DNA of 64,000 bases from JAIQFL01 sp035295745 (GCA_035295745.1 DATGIL010000078.1:13794-77793); one strand, 5' to 3'. Shown: positions 35,769-45,406, counted from the first letter of the stretch. The notes: a model not told the origin generated them from the sequence alone. A program made the numbers and translations.

Positions 35769-37040
35769 TTACACCTTACTCCCCAGCCAAGCCAGCGCCG
35801 CGACAACCAGCGTTTCAACGCCGGCCTCCAAAGTTGGATGGATGACCGGGGCGAAGTGTGGGCTGTGATTCGTCGGAAGTGCACCGATCGTGCCGTCTTT
35901 CTTCGCCTTGGCATACACATCACGATCCACGCCCCCTACGAACCAGAAGACCGATGGCACTCGCCACTCGGCTCCGAAAGAGCCGAAGTCCTCGCTCGCC
36001 ATCGTCGGCTTGGTCTCTTGCACGCTGTCGGCAGGAAAATGCGCTCGAAGCGCATCCCGCACTCGCTGGGTCGCAGACGGATCGTTCGTCGTCAGTGAAT
36101 AGTGGTCGAGTGGTGTAATCTCCGGCTTCCTCGGCGCACCGGAGGCTTCGGCTTCAGCATTCACAATCCGTTCGATGGCGGCAAGCACCAGCTTGCGCAC
36201 CCCCTCATCGAAAGTGCGCACGTTCAGTTTGATGATTGCCTCGTCGGGGATGACGTTTTCTTTCGTCCCCGCCTGCAACACGCCGATTGTAAGCACAGCG
36301 GCCTCCGTCGGCGGTACCTCACGTGAGACGATGCCTTGCAGCCGCAACACGGTTGACGCTGCCATGACAACCGGATCGACGCTGGCCTCGGGCATGGAGC
36401 CGTGAGCGCCGCGCCCGAATAATTTGATTTGCAGGCTGTCTGCAGCCGAGGTAGTGACGCCGATGCGGCCGCCAATCACGCCGGCAGGCATGCACATCAC
36501 GTGCTGGCCGAGGATGACATCGGGCTTCGGGAAACGCTTGAAAAGGCCATCGTCAATCATCGCCTGCGCGCCCTGCGCCGTCTCCTCAGCAGGTTGAAAG
36601 ACGGCAATCAATGTCCCTCTCCAGGCATCACGGGACATCGCAAACAGTCTTGCCGCACCGGTCAGCCAGGTCACGTGCATGTCGTGACCACAGGCATGCA
36701 TCACCGGTACGATCTTTCCGGTGCTGTCCGTTGCCGTGACCTTACTGGCATAGGGAACGCCGCTAGCTTCCTGAACCGGCAGCGCGTCCATGTCGGCGCG
36801 GAGCATTACGGTTGGTCCCTCGCCGTTATGCAGCAAACCGACAACGCCGGTCTTGCCAACGCCGGTAGTCACTTCATAGCCGGCGGCCCGCAAGTGCTCC
36901 GCAGCCACACCGGCCGTCCTCTCTTCCTGCATCGAGAGTTCGGGATGAGAGTGGATGTCCTTGTAGATCGTCTCCAATTCTGGAAGCAGAGCTGAGAGAT
37001 TTGCAAGGACGGGCTCTGAAGGCGAAGATTTCACAGCCAT
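35769..37040 (-). CDS. M20 family amidohydrolase/metallopeptidase
   Basis: 423 residues. Zinc-binding and catalytic segments are present: LRADMDALPV, MHACGHDMHV, QPAEETAQGA and ASEDFGSFG near the end. The dimerisation (lid) domain lies between them (KLFGRGAHGSMPEASVDPVV). It resembles N-acyl-L-amino-acid or IAA-amide/hippurate hydrolases, and the substrate cannot be set from sequence. It is followed by the TRIC-type channel gene in the same unit. No signal peptide, so cytoplasmic. Confidence 0.9.
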   Translation of the reverse strand: MAVKSSPSEPVLANLSALLPELETIYKDIHSHPELSMQEERTAGVAAEHLRAAGYEVTTGVGKTGVVGLLHNGEGPTVMLRADMDALPVQEASGVPYASKVTATDSTGKIVPVMHACGHDMHVTWLTGAARLFAMSRDAWRGTLIAVFQPAEETAQGAQAMIDDGLFKRFPKPDVILGQHVMCMPAGVIGGRIGVTTSAADSLQIKLFGRGAHGSMPEASVDPVVMAASTVLRLQGIVSREVPPTEAAVLTIGVLQAGTKENVIPDEAIIKLNVRTFDEGVRKLVLAAIERIVNAEAEASGAPRKPEITPLDHYSLTTNDPSATQRVRDALRAHFPADSVQETKPTMASEDFGSFGAEWRVPSVFWFVGGVDRDVYAKAKKDGTIGALPTNHSPHFAPVIHPTLEAGVETLVVAALAWLGSKV

Positions 37041-37417
37041 TGCGCGGAACTCCTAAACGGGCGCGTGACGTCGAACGCTGTCATTATTGCACTACTTCGG
37101 GATCTACCAGGGTCGGCCGCCGATTTTGGCAATCATCACCTGCGACGGCCGCCGGCGTTTCTGGCCCTTTCCGCGATGGGGCAACTGGAAGCCTGCCTGC
37201 CGACACGGAATAGAAACTCGGGAGCAGGGAGCGCTTGCTTTTTTCAAACGGTTTCCCAGCCAGCGTCTCGTAAACAATCCATGCAAGTGATGATTGTGCA
37301 AATCGCCGAGTTTACCGGGACCATCGCGGGGCCGATGACAGCGGCCCACGGCACGGTCATGGGAACTGATTCCCGGAGTCTTTCTGGACACGGCAATCCC
37401 AAATCATTGCGGCCGCG
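37041..37417. other. Intergenic stretch with no recognised feature
   Basis: About 375 bases between two minus-strand genes. Open frames on the plus strand here do not resemble proteins. I see no terminator hairpin or RNA gene; it presumably contains the promoter of the M20 gene. Confidence 0.4.
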
Positions 37418-39853
37418 CTATTCGTATCGCAGCGCTACCGAGGGGTGAATCCGAGTCGCCCGCAGCGAGGGAATCATCGAGGCCACCAAAGCCACCGCCA
37501 TCAAAACCCCCGCCACCGCCGCGAAAACCTCGGGATCGGTTGCCGTGACTCCGAAAAGCATCGTCGTCATCAGTCGTGTTAACAGCAGCGCCCCGACAAT
37601 CCCGATGCCCAGCCCGAGCGCCGCCAGCCGCAGCCCCTGCCCAATCACCATCCCGACCACCTCGCGGCCACTTGCTCCCAGAGCCAACCTTATGCCGAAT
37701 TCGCGCGTCCTTTGCGTGACCGTGTATGCGAGCACCCCGTAAATGCCAATCGCCGAGAGCGTCAGTGCGAGGACCGCAAACACCAGGCAGATCGTCATCG
37801 CCGCGCGCCGATTGCGCATCGACGCCGACACCCGCTGCGGCATCGTCTTGACGTCGAATAGAGCCAGTTCCGGATCCGATCGCAGCAGTTCCTGCCGCAG
37901 CGCAGAGGTTACCTGCGCTTCCTCCGTCGACGTCTTGACCACCAGGTGCAGCGATCTCGGGACCGACTGCTGATACGGAAAGTAGATCGTGCCGACCGGA
38001 TTCTGCTCCGCCAGATCGCCGACCTTCACGTTCCCCACCACGCCGACGATCCGCACCACCGGCAACTTCGGATCGACACCTTTCCGAATTCCCGCGCCCA
38101 CCGCGTCGCCCTTCGGCCAATACTTCTTCGCCATAAACTGATCGACGATCGCCACCAGTTCCGTGTTGGCGCCGTCGCCATCGGTGAACAGCCGGCCCTG
38201 CTGCAACGGAATTCCCATGGTCTGAAAATACCCGGCATCCACGTTGTTCCAGCCGGGCACCGGCGGATTCTCGCCCGAGGCGCGCACATACCCATCGATC
38301 AGGATCAGGCCGGCATTGTGGCTGCTACTGAAAGGCAGATAGCTAGTGATTCCCACGTGCTGAGCGCCAGGCACGCTGCGCACCTTCTCCAGCAGACCCG
38401 TCAGCAGTGTGCGTGTTTTGGCATCGTCGTAATACCGCGAGTACGGCAGGTTCACTGCGGCTGTCGTGAGCTTTTCCGGCTGAAATCCGGGACTCACCGA
38501 TAGCAGGCGCGCGAAGCTCACCGTCAGCAACCCCGACCCGATGAGCAGCACGAAAGCCAGCGACACCTGGCAAACTACCAGAGCAGAGCGCGTCCAAAGC
38601 GTTCTCCGCTCGGCGGTGCCTGTCCGCCCGGTGGATCGAAAGACGGCATTCAAATCGCGGCGCATCAAGTGGTACACCGGCACGCTCCCAAACACCAGGC
38701 CAGTCAAAACCGCGATCGCCGCGCTTACCGCGAGCACGGTGCCGTCCATTTCGATCGCGCTGCCGCGCGGCAGATCCTTCGTTCCAAGAAGTGCCAGCAG
38801 GCGAACGCCCGCCACTCCCGTGACGACTCCGAACAGCCCTCCCATTACCGCCAGCGTGACGCTCTCCACCAGCATCTGGCGCGCCAACCGCAACCGCCCC
38901 GCACCCAAACTGAAGCGGATGGCCAATTCCTTCAGACGTATATTCGACCGCACCAGCATCAAGTTAGCCACGTTGACGCAGCCGATCAGGAGCACGAAAC
39001 CGACCGCCGCCTGCAGCAGGTAAAGCGTCGGCCGAATGTCGCGCACCATCTCGTCTTTCAAACCTCGCACCACCGTCGCGAAACGTGCGTCGATCAGCAG
39101 TTGCCGGAACTTCGGAAATCGGTCGAGATTCTGCCGGTTCAGTCCATCGATGCGCTGCTGTGCGTATGTCAGTGTCACTCCCCGCTTCAGCCGCGCGATC
39201 ATCTCATAGTTGTTCGAATGGCGTGCATCTTCGGTTGTCTCTTGAGGCCTGAACGAGAGCGGTATCCAGATCCGCGCGTCCGATCCCGGAGACGCGAACG
39301 ACTCCGGCATTACCCCGACGATCTGGCATTGAAACCCGCTCAGCCGGATGTCTTTGCCCAGAATGTTGGGATCGCGCGCGAACATCTCATTCCACAATCC
39401 GTAGCTCAGAATCGCGAAGTGGTCCTTTAGAAAAACCGCATCCTCTTCCGTAAACGCGCGGCCCATCATCGGCTGCACTCCCAGCACTCGGAAGGTCGAC
39501 GGAGTGATCGCTTGCCCGGGTACTCTCACCGGCGACCCCTCCGCGCCCACGTCCCACCCCCCGTCCTTGGTCAGCGCGACCGCTTCGAACACATCAGTTA
39601 GTTGCTTGCGATCGAGGTAATCCGGCACCCCGTTTCCTCCACGATCGGTCACGCCGACCCCTGGATAGAGGTTGTACAGCGCGACCAACCGGCCGGACTC
39701 CGGGAATGCCAGCGGCTCCAGCACCACGGCATGCAGAACGGTAAATATCGCCGAATTGGCGCCGATGCACAACGCCAGCGTCAGCAGCCCGGTGATCGTA
39801 AACGCTTTGTCTTTCCAGAGCAGTTTCAAGCCGAATTGAAAATCTTGTAACAT
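37418..39853 (-). CDS. Orphan ABC permease of the ADOP type (two FtsX/MacB modules)
   Basis: 811 residues with the duplicated layout. The first helix (FTITGLLTLALCIGANSAIF) precedes a MacB periplasmic domain, and a first FtsX module (LLQAAVGFVLLIGCVNVANL, RLKELAIRFSLGAGRLRLAR) follows. A second copy repeats helix, periplasmic domain and FtsX module (RTREFGIRLALGASGREVVG), ending PSLRATRIHPSVALRYE. No ATPase gene lies next to it, which is usual for these acidobacterial permeases. The function is probably export or envelope related; the substrate is unknown. Confidence 0.9.
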   Translation of the reverse strand: MLQDFQFGLKLLWKDKAFTITGLLTLALCIGANSAIFTVLHAVVLEPLAFPESGRLVALYNLYPGVGVTDRGGNGVPDYLDRKQLTDVFEAVALTKDGGWDVGAEGSPVRVPGQAITPSTFRVLGVQPMMGRAFTEEDAVFLKDHFAILSYGLWNEMFARDPNILGKDIRLSGFQCQIVGVMPESFASPGSDARIWIPLSFRPQETTEDARHSNNYEMIARLKRGVTLTYAQQRIDGLNRQNLDRFPKFRQLLIDARFATVVRGLKDEMVRDIRPTLYLLQAAVGFVLLIGCVNVANLMLVRSNIRLKELAIRFSLGAGRLRLARQMLVESVTLAVMGGLFGVVTGVAGVRLLALLGTKDLPRGSAIEMDGTVLAVSAAIAVLTGLVFGSVPVYHLMRRDLNAVFRSTGRTGTAERRTLWTRSALVVCQVSLAFVLLIGSGLLTVSFARLLSVSPGFQPEKLTTAAVNLPYSRYYDDAKTRTLLTGLLEKVRSVPGAQHVGITSYLPFSSSHNAGLILIDGYVRASGENPPVPGWNNVDAGYFQTMGIPLQQGRLFTDGDGANTELVAIVDQFMAKKYWPKGDAVGAGIRKGVDPKLPVVRIVGVVGNVKVGDLAEQNPVGTIYFPYQQSVPRSLHLVVKTSTEEAQVTSALRQELLRSDPELALFDVKTMPQRVSASMRNRRAAMTICLVFAVLALTLSAIGIYGVLAYTVTQRTREFGIRLALGASGREVVGMVIGQGLRLAALGLGIGIVGALLLTRLMTTMLFGVTATDPEVFAAVAGVLMAVALVASMIPSLRATRIHPSVALRYE

Positions 39854-39935
39854 TTACAGACCAATACGTTCAGGATTCGCGCGAGTTCGCAGAATCTTGC
39901 ATCCTGTGCGCGCATAATCGCATCCCCGGTGGAGT

Positions 39936-40475
39936 ATGCGTAAACTGGTTGTGGCTGGTATATTGATGACCGCTTCTCTTTTTGGAGCCTCCAACGTGCT
40001 GGAGTTCACTCTCAATTCCATAGACGGCAAGCCCGCGCCCCTCTCGGAGTACAAAGGCAAGGTGGTGCTGATTGTCAACGTCGCGAGCAATTGCGGCTTC
40101 ACTCCTCAGTACGAAGGACTGGAAGCCGTCTACCGCAAATACAAGGACCAAGGCTTCGTGGTGCTGGGCTTCCCAGCCAACAATTTCGGAGGCCAGGAGC
40201 CGGGAACCAACGAAGAGATCAAGACATTTTGCACTCGCAAATACAGCGTGACGTTCCCGATGTACTCCAAGATTTCGGTAAAGGGCGACGATAAGGCGCC
40301 GCTCTATCAGTTCCTCACCGACAAGCAGGCCCATCCCGAGACGGGTGGCGAGATCAAGTGGAACTTCACCAAGTTCCTGGTTGGCAAAGACGGTAAGGTG
40401 ATTGCGCGCTTCGAATCGCCGGTAAAACCCGAATCCCCTGAGGTCACCGCGGCCATCGAGAAAGCATTGCACTAA
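39936..40475 (+). CDS. Exported glutathione peroxidase-family thiol peroxidase
   Basis: 179 residues with a signal peptide (MRKLVVAGILMTASLFGAS). The catalytic tetrad is present: Cys53 in NVASNCGFT, Gln87 in NNFGGQEPG, and Trp142-Asn143 in KWNFTKF. A Cys (not selenocysteine) is used. The resolving-cysteine region has Cys99 (KTFCTRKYS), so it may use thioredoxin rather than glutathione, as most bacterial members do. It acts on peroxides in the periplasm if the signal is real. Confidence 0.9.
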   Translation: MRKLVVAGILMTASLFGASNVLEFTLNSIDGKPAPLSEYKGKVVLIVNVASNCGFTPQYEGLEAVYRKYKDQGFVVLGFPANNFGGQEPGTNEEIKTFCTRKYSVTFPMYSKISVKGDDKAPLYQFLTDKQAHPETGGEIKWNFTKFLVGKDGKVIARFESPVKPESPEVTAAIEKALH

Positions 40476-40482
40476 AACGCCG

Positions 40483-40860
40483 GTGTCGACACCGCGCTAT
40501 AGTATTGGTTTGCCTACCTGCATCTACTGCTCTGTTACGCCCGACGAAGCTTGGGTGATCACCCAGGATGCGGTTGCCGTTCCGCATTCCCAACCGTTGG
40601 CTAACTGTCACATGGTGGTGGCTCCCCGTCGCCATGTGACATCCTTTTATGACCTCGATGTGCAGGAGCAGCGCGTGGTCTGGGCGCTGGTCAGCGAGAT
40701 TCAAAAACGCATCGAATCGGCCCTGAAGGTGGATGGCTTCGATGTCGGCTTTGCCGATGGCGATCAGGAAAATCCCATCCACGCTCACATTCACATCGTG
40801 CCTCGCTCTCCTGGCGACTTCCTCCACCTCCCCGAAGGCATCGAGTGGGTAAAGCCGTAG
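40483..40860 (+). CDS. HIT family hydrolase
   Basis: 125 residues from GTG 40483, seven bases after the peroxidase gene. The histidine triad reads HAHIHIVPR near residue 107, and an N-terminal CIYC pair may bind zinc. The family hydrolyses or transfers nucleotidyl groups (AMP-lysine, AMP-NH2, dinucleoside polyphosphates); the true substrate is not deducible. Probably co-transcribed with the peroxidase. Confidence 0.85.
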   Translation: MSTPRYSIGLPTCIYCSVTPDEAWVITQDAVAVPHSQPLANCHMVVAPRRHVTSFYDLDVQEQRVVWALVSEIQKRIESALKVDGFDVGFADGDQENPIHAHIHIVPRSPGDFLHLPEGIEWVKP

Positions 40861-40905
40861 GGATATATTTCCCTGCTGAAGTTTATTGAAACTCTTCGCG
40901 GCCGC

Positions 40906-40958
40906 CGTGGCGCAAACACCCTGTTTGCCGCGACGAGGCTCTCTCGACGCTTTTCGCG
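40906..40958. repeat. Dispersed double-hairpin repeat, copy 1
   Basis: Contains GTGGCGCAAACACC, GTTTGCCGCGACGAGG and CTCTCGACGCTTTTCG in order. The same arrangement occurs at 42421-42475 downstream of the cytochrome gene. The first half folds (CAAACA with TGTTTG) and the second can form a short stem (CGAGGCTCTCTCG). Probably a REP-like intergenic element. Confidence 0.55.
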
Positions 40959-41040
40959 CATCCACTGGGCCCGGCCCACGATTGCCCGCCTCTTTTCACC
41001 CACCGCGCACTCCCGGGAATAAATCCTTCCGTCTTCGAGT

Positions 41041-42024
41041 ATGGAAACTCGAACGAACATTCTCGAGGAGACAGACTTGTCAAAAATCATCACTCACAAC
41101 CATAACCGCGACGGCATTGACCGTCGCGGATTCCTGGAGTGCATGGCGTGGGCCGGCACCGGGGTACTGTGGACCATCGGCAGTGGCCTCCCAACCTCAC
41201 AGGCATTCGCCCAGAACATGAAGAACACTGCCAAGGGATCGCTCCACTTCGTGCAAATCAGCGACAGTCACATGGGCTTCAACAAGCCCGCCAATCCCGA
41301 TGTGACCGCCACCTTGCAAGCCACCATCGACAAGATCAATGGGCTTGCGCAGCAGCCCGACTTCATCATCCACACCGGAGATTTGAGCCACGGTTCGAAG
41401 GCCGCCGAGTTCGACACCCTCGATCAGGTGCTTATGAGCGCGCGCCAGAAGCAGGTCTACTTCGTGCCCGGCGAACACGATACCTCTGTCGACGATGGCA
41501 AGCTGTATATGGAGCGATACGGAAAGAACGCCAAGGGAAACGGCTGGTATAGCTTCAACCACAAGGATGTGCACTTCGTTGGACTCTCCAACGTCGCCGT
41601 GATCGAGGGACTTGGCAAACTGGGCCCCGAACAGATCAAATGGCTCGAGGCCGATCTCAAAGGCCAGCCCGCCAGCCGTCCGGTAGTCGTCTTCGCCCAC
41701 ATCCCTCTGTGGTCGGTCTATCCGGAATGGGGATGGGGAACCGAAGACAGCGCCCAGGCGCTTGCCCTGCTGAAGAGGTTCGGGTCGGTCACGGTATTAA
41801 ATGGGCACATCCACCAGGTGATGCAGAAGGTGGAAGGAGCTGTCACGTTCCACACCGCGATGTCCACTGCCTTTCCGCAACCCGCACCTGGCACCGCCAA
41901 AGCGCCCGGACCGATGAAGGTGGCGGATGACAAGCTCCGCACAGTCCTCGGCATAACCGAGGTGAACTCGGTCATGAACCAGCACAGCCTCGCCGTGGTT
42001 GATTCCACCTTGGAGAAAGCGTAG
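41041..42024 (+). CDS. Tat-exported calcineurin-like metallophosphoesterase
   Basis: 327 residues from ATG 41041. A TTG at 41077 has the better binding site (GAGGAG at 41065-41070) and may be the true start. The twin-arginine signal is IDRRGFLECMAWAG. Metal-binding motifs follow in order: ISDSHMGF, HTGDLSHG, PGEHDTS and NGHIHQVMQK. These are close to the CpdA/Icc type of cyclic-nucleotide and general phosphodiesterases. The next gene, two bases downstream, encodes a cytochrome c, so both products act outside the cytoplasm and may be one functional unit. Confidence 0.88.
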   Translation: METRTNILEETDLSKIITHNHNRDGIDRRGFLECMAWAGTGVLWTIGSGLPTSQAFAQNMKNTAKGSLHFVQISDSHMGFNKPANPDVTATLQATIDKINGLAQQPDFIIHTGDLSHGSKAAEFDTLDQVLMSARQKQVYFVPGEHDTSVDDGKLYMERYGKNAKGNGWYSFNHKDVHFVGLSNVAVIEGLGKLGPEQIKWLEADLKGQPASRPVVVFAHIPLWSVYPEWGWGTEDSAQALALLKRFGSVTVLNGHIHQVMQKVEGAVTFHTAMSTAFPQPAPGTAKAPGPMKVADDKLRTVLGITEVNSVMNQHSLAVVDSTLEKA

Positions 42025-42026
42025 TC

Positions 42027-42413
42027 ATGGCCGCGCATCAGTTGGCCAAATTGGCCGGACTTGCATTCACGGGACTGGCCGCAATCACCGTCGCGTCGAG
42101 CCTGTCGCCGATGAATGCGCAGGGCAAGGCAGACGGCAAAGCGCTCTTCGACAAGCGCTGCGGTGGCTGCCACGCCTTGGACCGCGACAAAGAGGGTCCT
42201 CGCTTGGGCAAAGTGTACGGACGGATGGCCGGATCGATCGACTCCTTTCAATACTCCGATGCGCTCAAAAAGTCGAATGTGAAATGGACTGATCAGACGC
42301 TAGACCAGTGGCTCACCGATACAGAAAAACTCGTGCCCAACAACGACATGACGTTCCACGTCGAAAGCGCAGACGAGCGCAGCGCCATCATCGCGTTTCT
42401 GAAAAAGAACTAG
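42027..42413 (+). CDS. Periplasmic class I cytochrome c
   Basis: 128 residues with a signal peptide (LAGLAFTGLAAITVASS). The heme site is CGGCH (45-49), and Met108 in PNNDMTF is the likely sixth ligand. The length and the motifs GPRLGKVYGRMAGS and FQYSDALKKSN fit mitochondrial-type c/c2 cytochromes. It would be matured by the ccm operon at 21-28 kb. It follows the phosphoesterase gene by two bases. Confidence 0.93.
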   Translation: MAAHQLAKLAGLAFTGLAAITVASSLSPMNAQGKADGKALFDKRCGGCHALDRDKEGPRLGKVYGRMAGSIDSFQYSDALKKSNVKWTDQTLDQWLTDTEKLVPNNDMTFHVESADERSAIIAFLKKN

Positions 42414-42420
42414 TTCGGAC

Positions 42421-42475
42421 GTGGCGCAAACACTCGTGTTTGCCGCGCCGAGACTCATCTCTCGGAGCTTTTCGG
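42421..42475. repeat. Dispersed double-hairpin repeat, copy 2
   Basis: Contains GTGGCGCAAACAC, GTGTTTGCCGCGCCGAG and CTCTCGGAGCTTTTCG in the same order as the element at 40906. The first stem is perfect (GGCGCAAACAC with GTGTTTGCCGCGCC, allowing one bulge). It lies just after the cytochrome stop codon. Confidence 0.55.
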
Positions 42476-42490
42476 GAGTCCTGAGGAAAG

Positions 42491-42511
42491 GGGCAGATCG
42501 CCGATCTGCCC
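42491..42511. terminator. Palindromic hairpin after the cytochrome gene
   Basis: GGGCAGATCG and CGATCTGCCC form a perfect 10-bp stem around a single base. No T run follows, so function as a terminator is uncertain; it may be another dispersed element. Confidence 0.4.
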
Positions 42512-42571
42512 TTAAGCTCCCCCGCCTTATTCTTCCTCCCCGTTGATATCCTGGTAAGTCCAAGGACAACC

Positions 42572-44269
42572 ATGCGTATCCTCGTCTTCTTCGCCGCGAC
42601 TGCGGCCTTCGCCCAGCCCGCCGACCTCGTCCTCCGCAATGGCAAGATCGTCACAATGAATTCCGCCGCCCCTGCGGCCGAGGCCCTCGCGGTGCGCGGT
42701 GACAAGATCTCCGCTCTCGGCACCAATCGCGACGCCGAGCGATGGATTGGCCCCCAAACCAAAGTCATCGACCTCCACGGCATGCTCGCCATCCCTGGAT
42801 TCATCGAAGGCCACGGTCACTTCACCGGTGTCGGCGAATTTCGCATGGGCCTCGATCTCCGCGAGGCGCGCACCTGGGACGACATCGTCGCGCAAGTCGC
42901 CCGCGCCGCAAAACAGGCCAAGCCCGGCGAGTGGATCGTCGGACGCGGATGGCACCAGTCGAAATGGGACCACGCCCCTGATCCGAACGTCGAAGGCTTT
43001 CCCCTCCATGGCTCGCTTGACAAAGTCTCGCCTAATAATCCCGTGCTGCTGACCCACGCCAGCGGCCACGCCGCATTCGTTAACGGCAAAGCCATGGAAG
43101 CCGCGGGCGTCACGCGCGACACCAAAGATCCTCAGGGCGGCGAGATCCTGAAGGACAGATCCGGCAATCCTACGGGCCTGCTCCGCGAGCGTGCCCAGCA
43201 ACTCGCCGTCGCCGCTCACACCAATTGGGAGGCCAAGCGTACTGTTGAAGAGCGCGCCGCTACCCGCCGTAAAGCTATCGACCTCGCCATCGACGAATCG
43301 CTCTCCAAAGGCATCACTACCTTCGAAGATGCCGGCTCGCCCTTCACTACCGTCGACACCCTCAAGCGCATGGCCGACAGCCACGAACTGCGCATGCGCA
43401 TCTGGATGATGCTCCGCATGCCCAACGAGGAACTCGCGCCGAAGCTCGATCAATACCGCATCATCGGCGCAGGCGGCAACTTCTTCACGGTCCGCGCCAT
43501 CAAACGCCAGATCGACGGCGCCCTCGGTTCGCGCGGCGCCTGGCTGCTCGAACCCTACACCGACAAACCCGATAGCAGCGGCCTCAACACTGAGGATCCC
43601 GCAGACATTCGCCGGACTGCGGAGCTCGCGATCCAGCATGGCTATCAGCTCTGCGTGCACGCCATCGGCGACCGTGCCAATCGCGAAGTCCTCGACATCT
43701 ACGAGCAGACCTTCCGGGCGCACCCAGAGCAGAAGGAGTTGCGCTGGCGCATCGAACACGCGCAGCACCTCAACGCCGCCGACATTCCGCGCTTCGGCAA
43801 GATGGGCGTCATCGCTGAAATGCAAGGTGTGCACTGCACCTCCGACGCACCGTATGTGCTCCTGCGCCTCGGTTCCAAACGCGCCGAAGAAGGCGCCTAC
43901 GTCTGGCAGAAGCTCATGAAGTCCGGGGCCATCGTCGGCAACGGTACCGATGCGCCGGTGGAAGACGTCAGCCCGCTCGCATCGTTTTACGCTTCCGTCA
44001 GCCGCAAGCTCAAAGACGGCACGGTCTTCTACCCCGATCAGCGCATGAGCCGCGAAGAGGCGCTGCGCTCCTACACCTGGAACAACGCCTACGCCGCATT
44101 CGAAGAGAAACTGAAGGGCTCGCTCGAAGCCGGCAAGCTGGCCGATATCACCGTGCTCTCCCGTGACATCATGACCGTTCCGGAAGATCAGATTCTTTCT
44201 ACGGATGTCGTGTATACCATCGTCGGCGGCAAAGTAGCCTTCGAGCAGCGTGCGCATGCTCGCCCCTGA
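42572..44269 (+). CDS. Exported amidohydrolase, YtcJ-like (amidohydrolase 3)
   Basis: 565 residues with a short signal peptide (MRILVFFAATAAFAQ). Motifs include LVLRNGKIVTMNSAAPAAEA at the N-terminal beta sandwich, PGFIEGHGHFTGVG (metal-binding HxH), LRWRIEHAQHL, and NGTDAPVEDVSPLASFYASV near the end. The family acts on cyclic amides and related compounds; the substrate is unknown. A 576-codon frame on the opposite strand is a shadow of this high-GC gene. Confidence 0.88.
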   Translation: MRILVFFAATAAFAQPADLVLRNGKIVTMNSAAPAAEALAVRGDKISALGTNRDAERWIGPQTKVIDLHGMLAIPGFIEGHGHFTGVGEFRMGLDLREARTWDDIVAQVARAAKQAKPGEWIVGRGWHQSKWDHAPDPNVEGFPLHGSLDKVSPNNPVLLTHASGHAAFVNGKAMEAAGVTRDTKDPQGGEILKDRSGNPTGLLRERAQQLAVAAHTNWEAKRTVEERAATRRKAIDLAIDESLSKGITTFEDAGSPFTTVDTLKRMADSHELRMRIWMMLRMPNEELAPKLDQYRIIGAGGNFFTVRAIKRQIDGALGSRGAWLLEPYTDKPDSSGLNTEDPADIRRTAELAIQHGYQLCVHAIGDRANREVLDIYEQTFRAHPEQKELRWRIEHAQHLNAADIPRFGKMGVIAEMQGVHCTSDAPYVLLRLGSKRAEEGAYVWQKLMKSGAIVGNGTDAPVEDVSPLASFYASVSRKLKDGTVFYPDQRMSREEALRSYTWNNAYAAFEEKLKGSLEAGKLADITVLSRDIMTVPEDQILSTDVVYTIVGGKVAFEQRAHARP

Positions 44270-44391
44270 CGGCTGCCCGGCTTCGGTTACGAAGTGATTT
44301 CAGAGTGCACGTTCCCGGTTAACCAGTTGCTCCCGATACCCGCCTCCTGATATCCTTTGTATTAACGATCCCTCAACCTTCAGGAGAAATC

Positions 44392-45399
44392 ATGGCTGTG
44401 AAAGTTGGTATCAACGGCTTCGGCCGCATTGGCCGGAATGTCGTTCGCGCCGGTCTGCATCGCGACGACATCGAGTTCGTGGCGGTAAACGATCTTACCG
44501 ATACGAAGACTCTCGCCCATTTGTTGAAGTACGATTCCGTGCTCGGCATGCTGCACGAAGATGTCGTCTCGGACGCCGATTCCATTACGGTTGCCGGCAA
44601 GAAGATGAAGGTGTTCGCCACCAAGGATCCCGCCCAGCTCGACTGGCAGTCGGTCGGGGCCGAAGTCGTGATCGAATCCACCGGCTTCTTCACCGATGCG
44701 AAGGATGCCTCCAAGCATCTTCGCGGCTCAGTCAAGAAGGTCATCATCTCGGCGCCGGCGAAGAACGAGGACATCACCATCGTGTTGGGTGTCAACGACG
44801 GCATGTACGATCCCGCCCGCCACAACATCATCTCGAATGCGTCCTGCACCACCAATTGTCTGGCCCCCGTCGTGAAGGTCCTCCACGACAAGTTCGGTAT
44901 CGAAAAAGGATCGATGACCACGATCCACAGCTACACTAACGACCAGAAGGTTCTCGATTTCCCGCATAAGGACCTGCGTCGCGCCCGCGCCGCCGCGCTC
45001 AACATGATCCCCACCACCACCGGTGCCGCCAAGGCGATCGGTCTCGTGATGCCGCAGTTGAAGGGCAAGCTCGATGGCTACTCCATGCGCGTCCCCACTC
45101 CCGATGTCTCGGTCGTGGATCTCGTCGCGGTGCTCAGCAAGCCCGCCACCAGCGCGGAGGTGAACGCCGCTCTCAAGGCCGCGGCCGAGGGCGAACTCAA
45201 AGGCATCCTGGCCTACACGGAAGATCCCGTGGTGTCGACCGACATGCTCCACAACTCCAACAGCTCGATCGTCGACTCGTTGCTTACCAAGGTACTCGAC
45301 GGCAATCTGTTGAAGGTGGTCGCCTGGTACGACAACGAGTGGGGCTATTCCTGCCGCGTGGTCGATCTGGTGAAGTTCCTCGTGGACAAGGGTCTGTAA
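44392..45399 (+). CDS. gap: Glyceraldehyde-3-phosphate dehydrogenase
   Basis: 335 residues, with CAGGAG before the ATG. The NAD-binding motif GINGFGRIGR is at 6-15, and Asp34 (AVNDLTD) indicates preference for NAD. The catalytic Cys152 is in SNASCTTNCLAP, the partner His lies in TIHSYTNDQ, and the C-terminal WYDNEWGYSCR is typical. Full length for the family. A glycolytic/gluconeogenic enzyme in the cytoplasm. The gene appears to stand alone. Confidence 0.97.
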   Translation: MAVKVGINGFGRIGRNVVRAGLHRDDIEFVAVNDLTDTKTLAHLLKYDSVLGMLHEDVVSDADSITVAGKKMKVFATKDPAQLDWQSVGAEVVIESTGFFTDAKDASKHLRGSVKKVIISAPAKNEDITIVLGVNDGMYDPARHNIISNASCTTNCLAPVVKVLHDKFGIEKGSMTTIHSYTNDQKVLDFPHKDLRRARAAALNMIPTTTGAAKAIGLVMPQLKGKLDGYSMRVPTPDVSVVDLVAVLSKPATSAEVNAALKAAAEGELKGILAYTEDPVVSTDMLHNSNSSIVDSLLTKVLDGNLLKVVAWYDNEWGYSCRVVDLVKFLVDKGL

Positions 45400-45406
45400 T
45401 TCGCAC

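Noticed and set aside
42527..44257. 576-codon open frame on the minus strand opposite the amidohydrolase
   Set aside because: It mirrors the real gene codon for codon in a high-GC region, has no family motifs, and the plus-strand frame has clear amidohydrolase motifs and a signal peptide.
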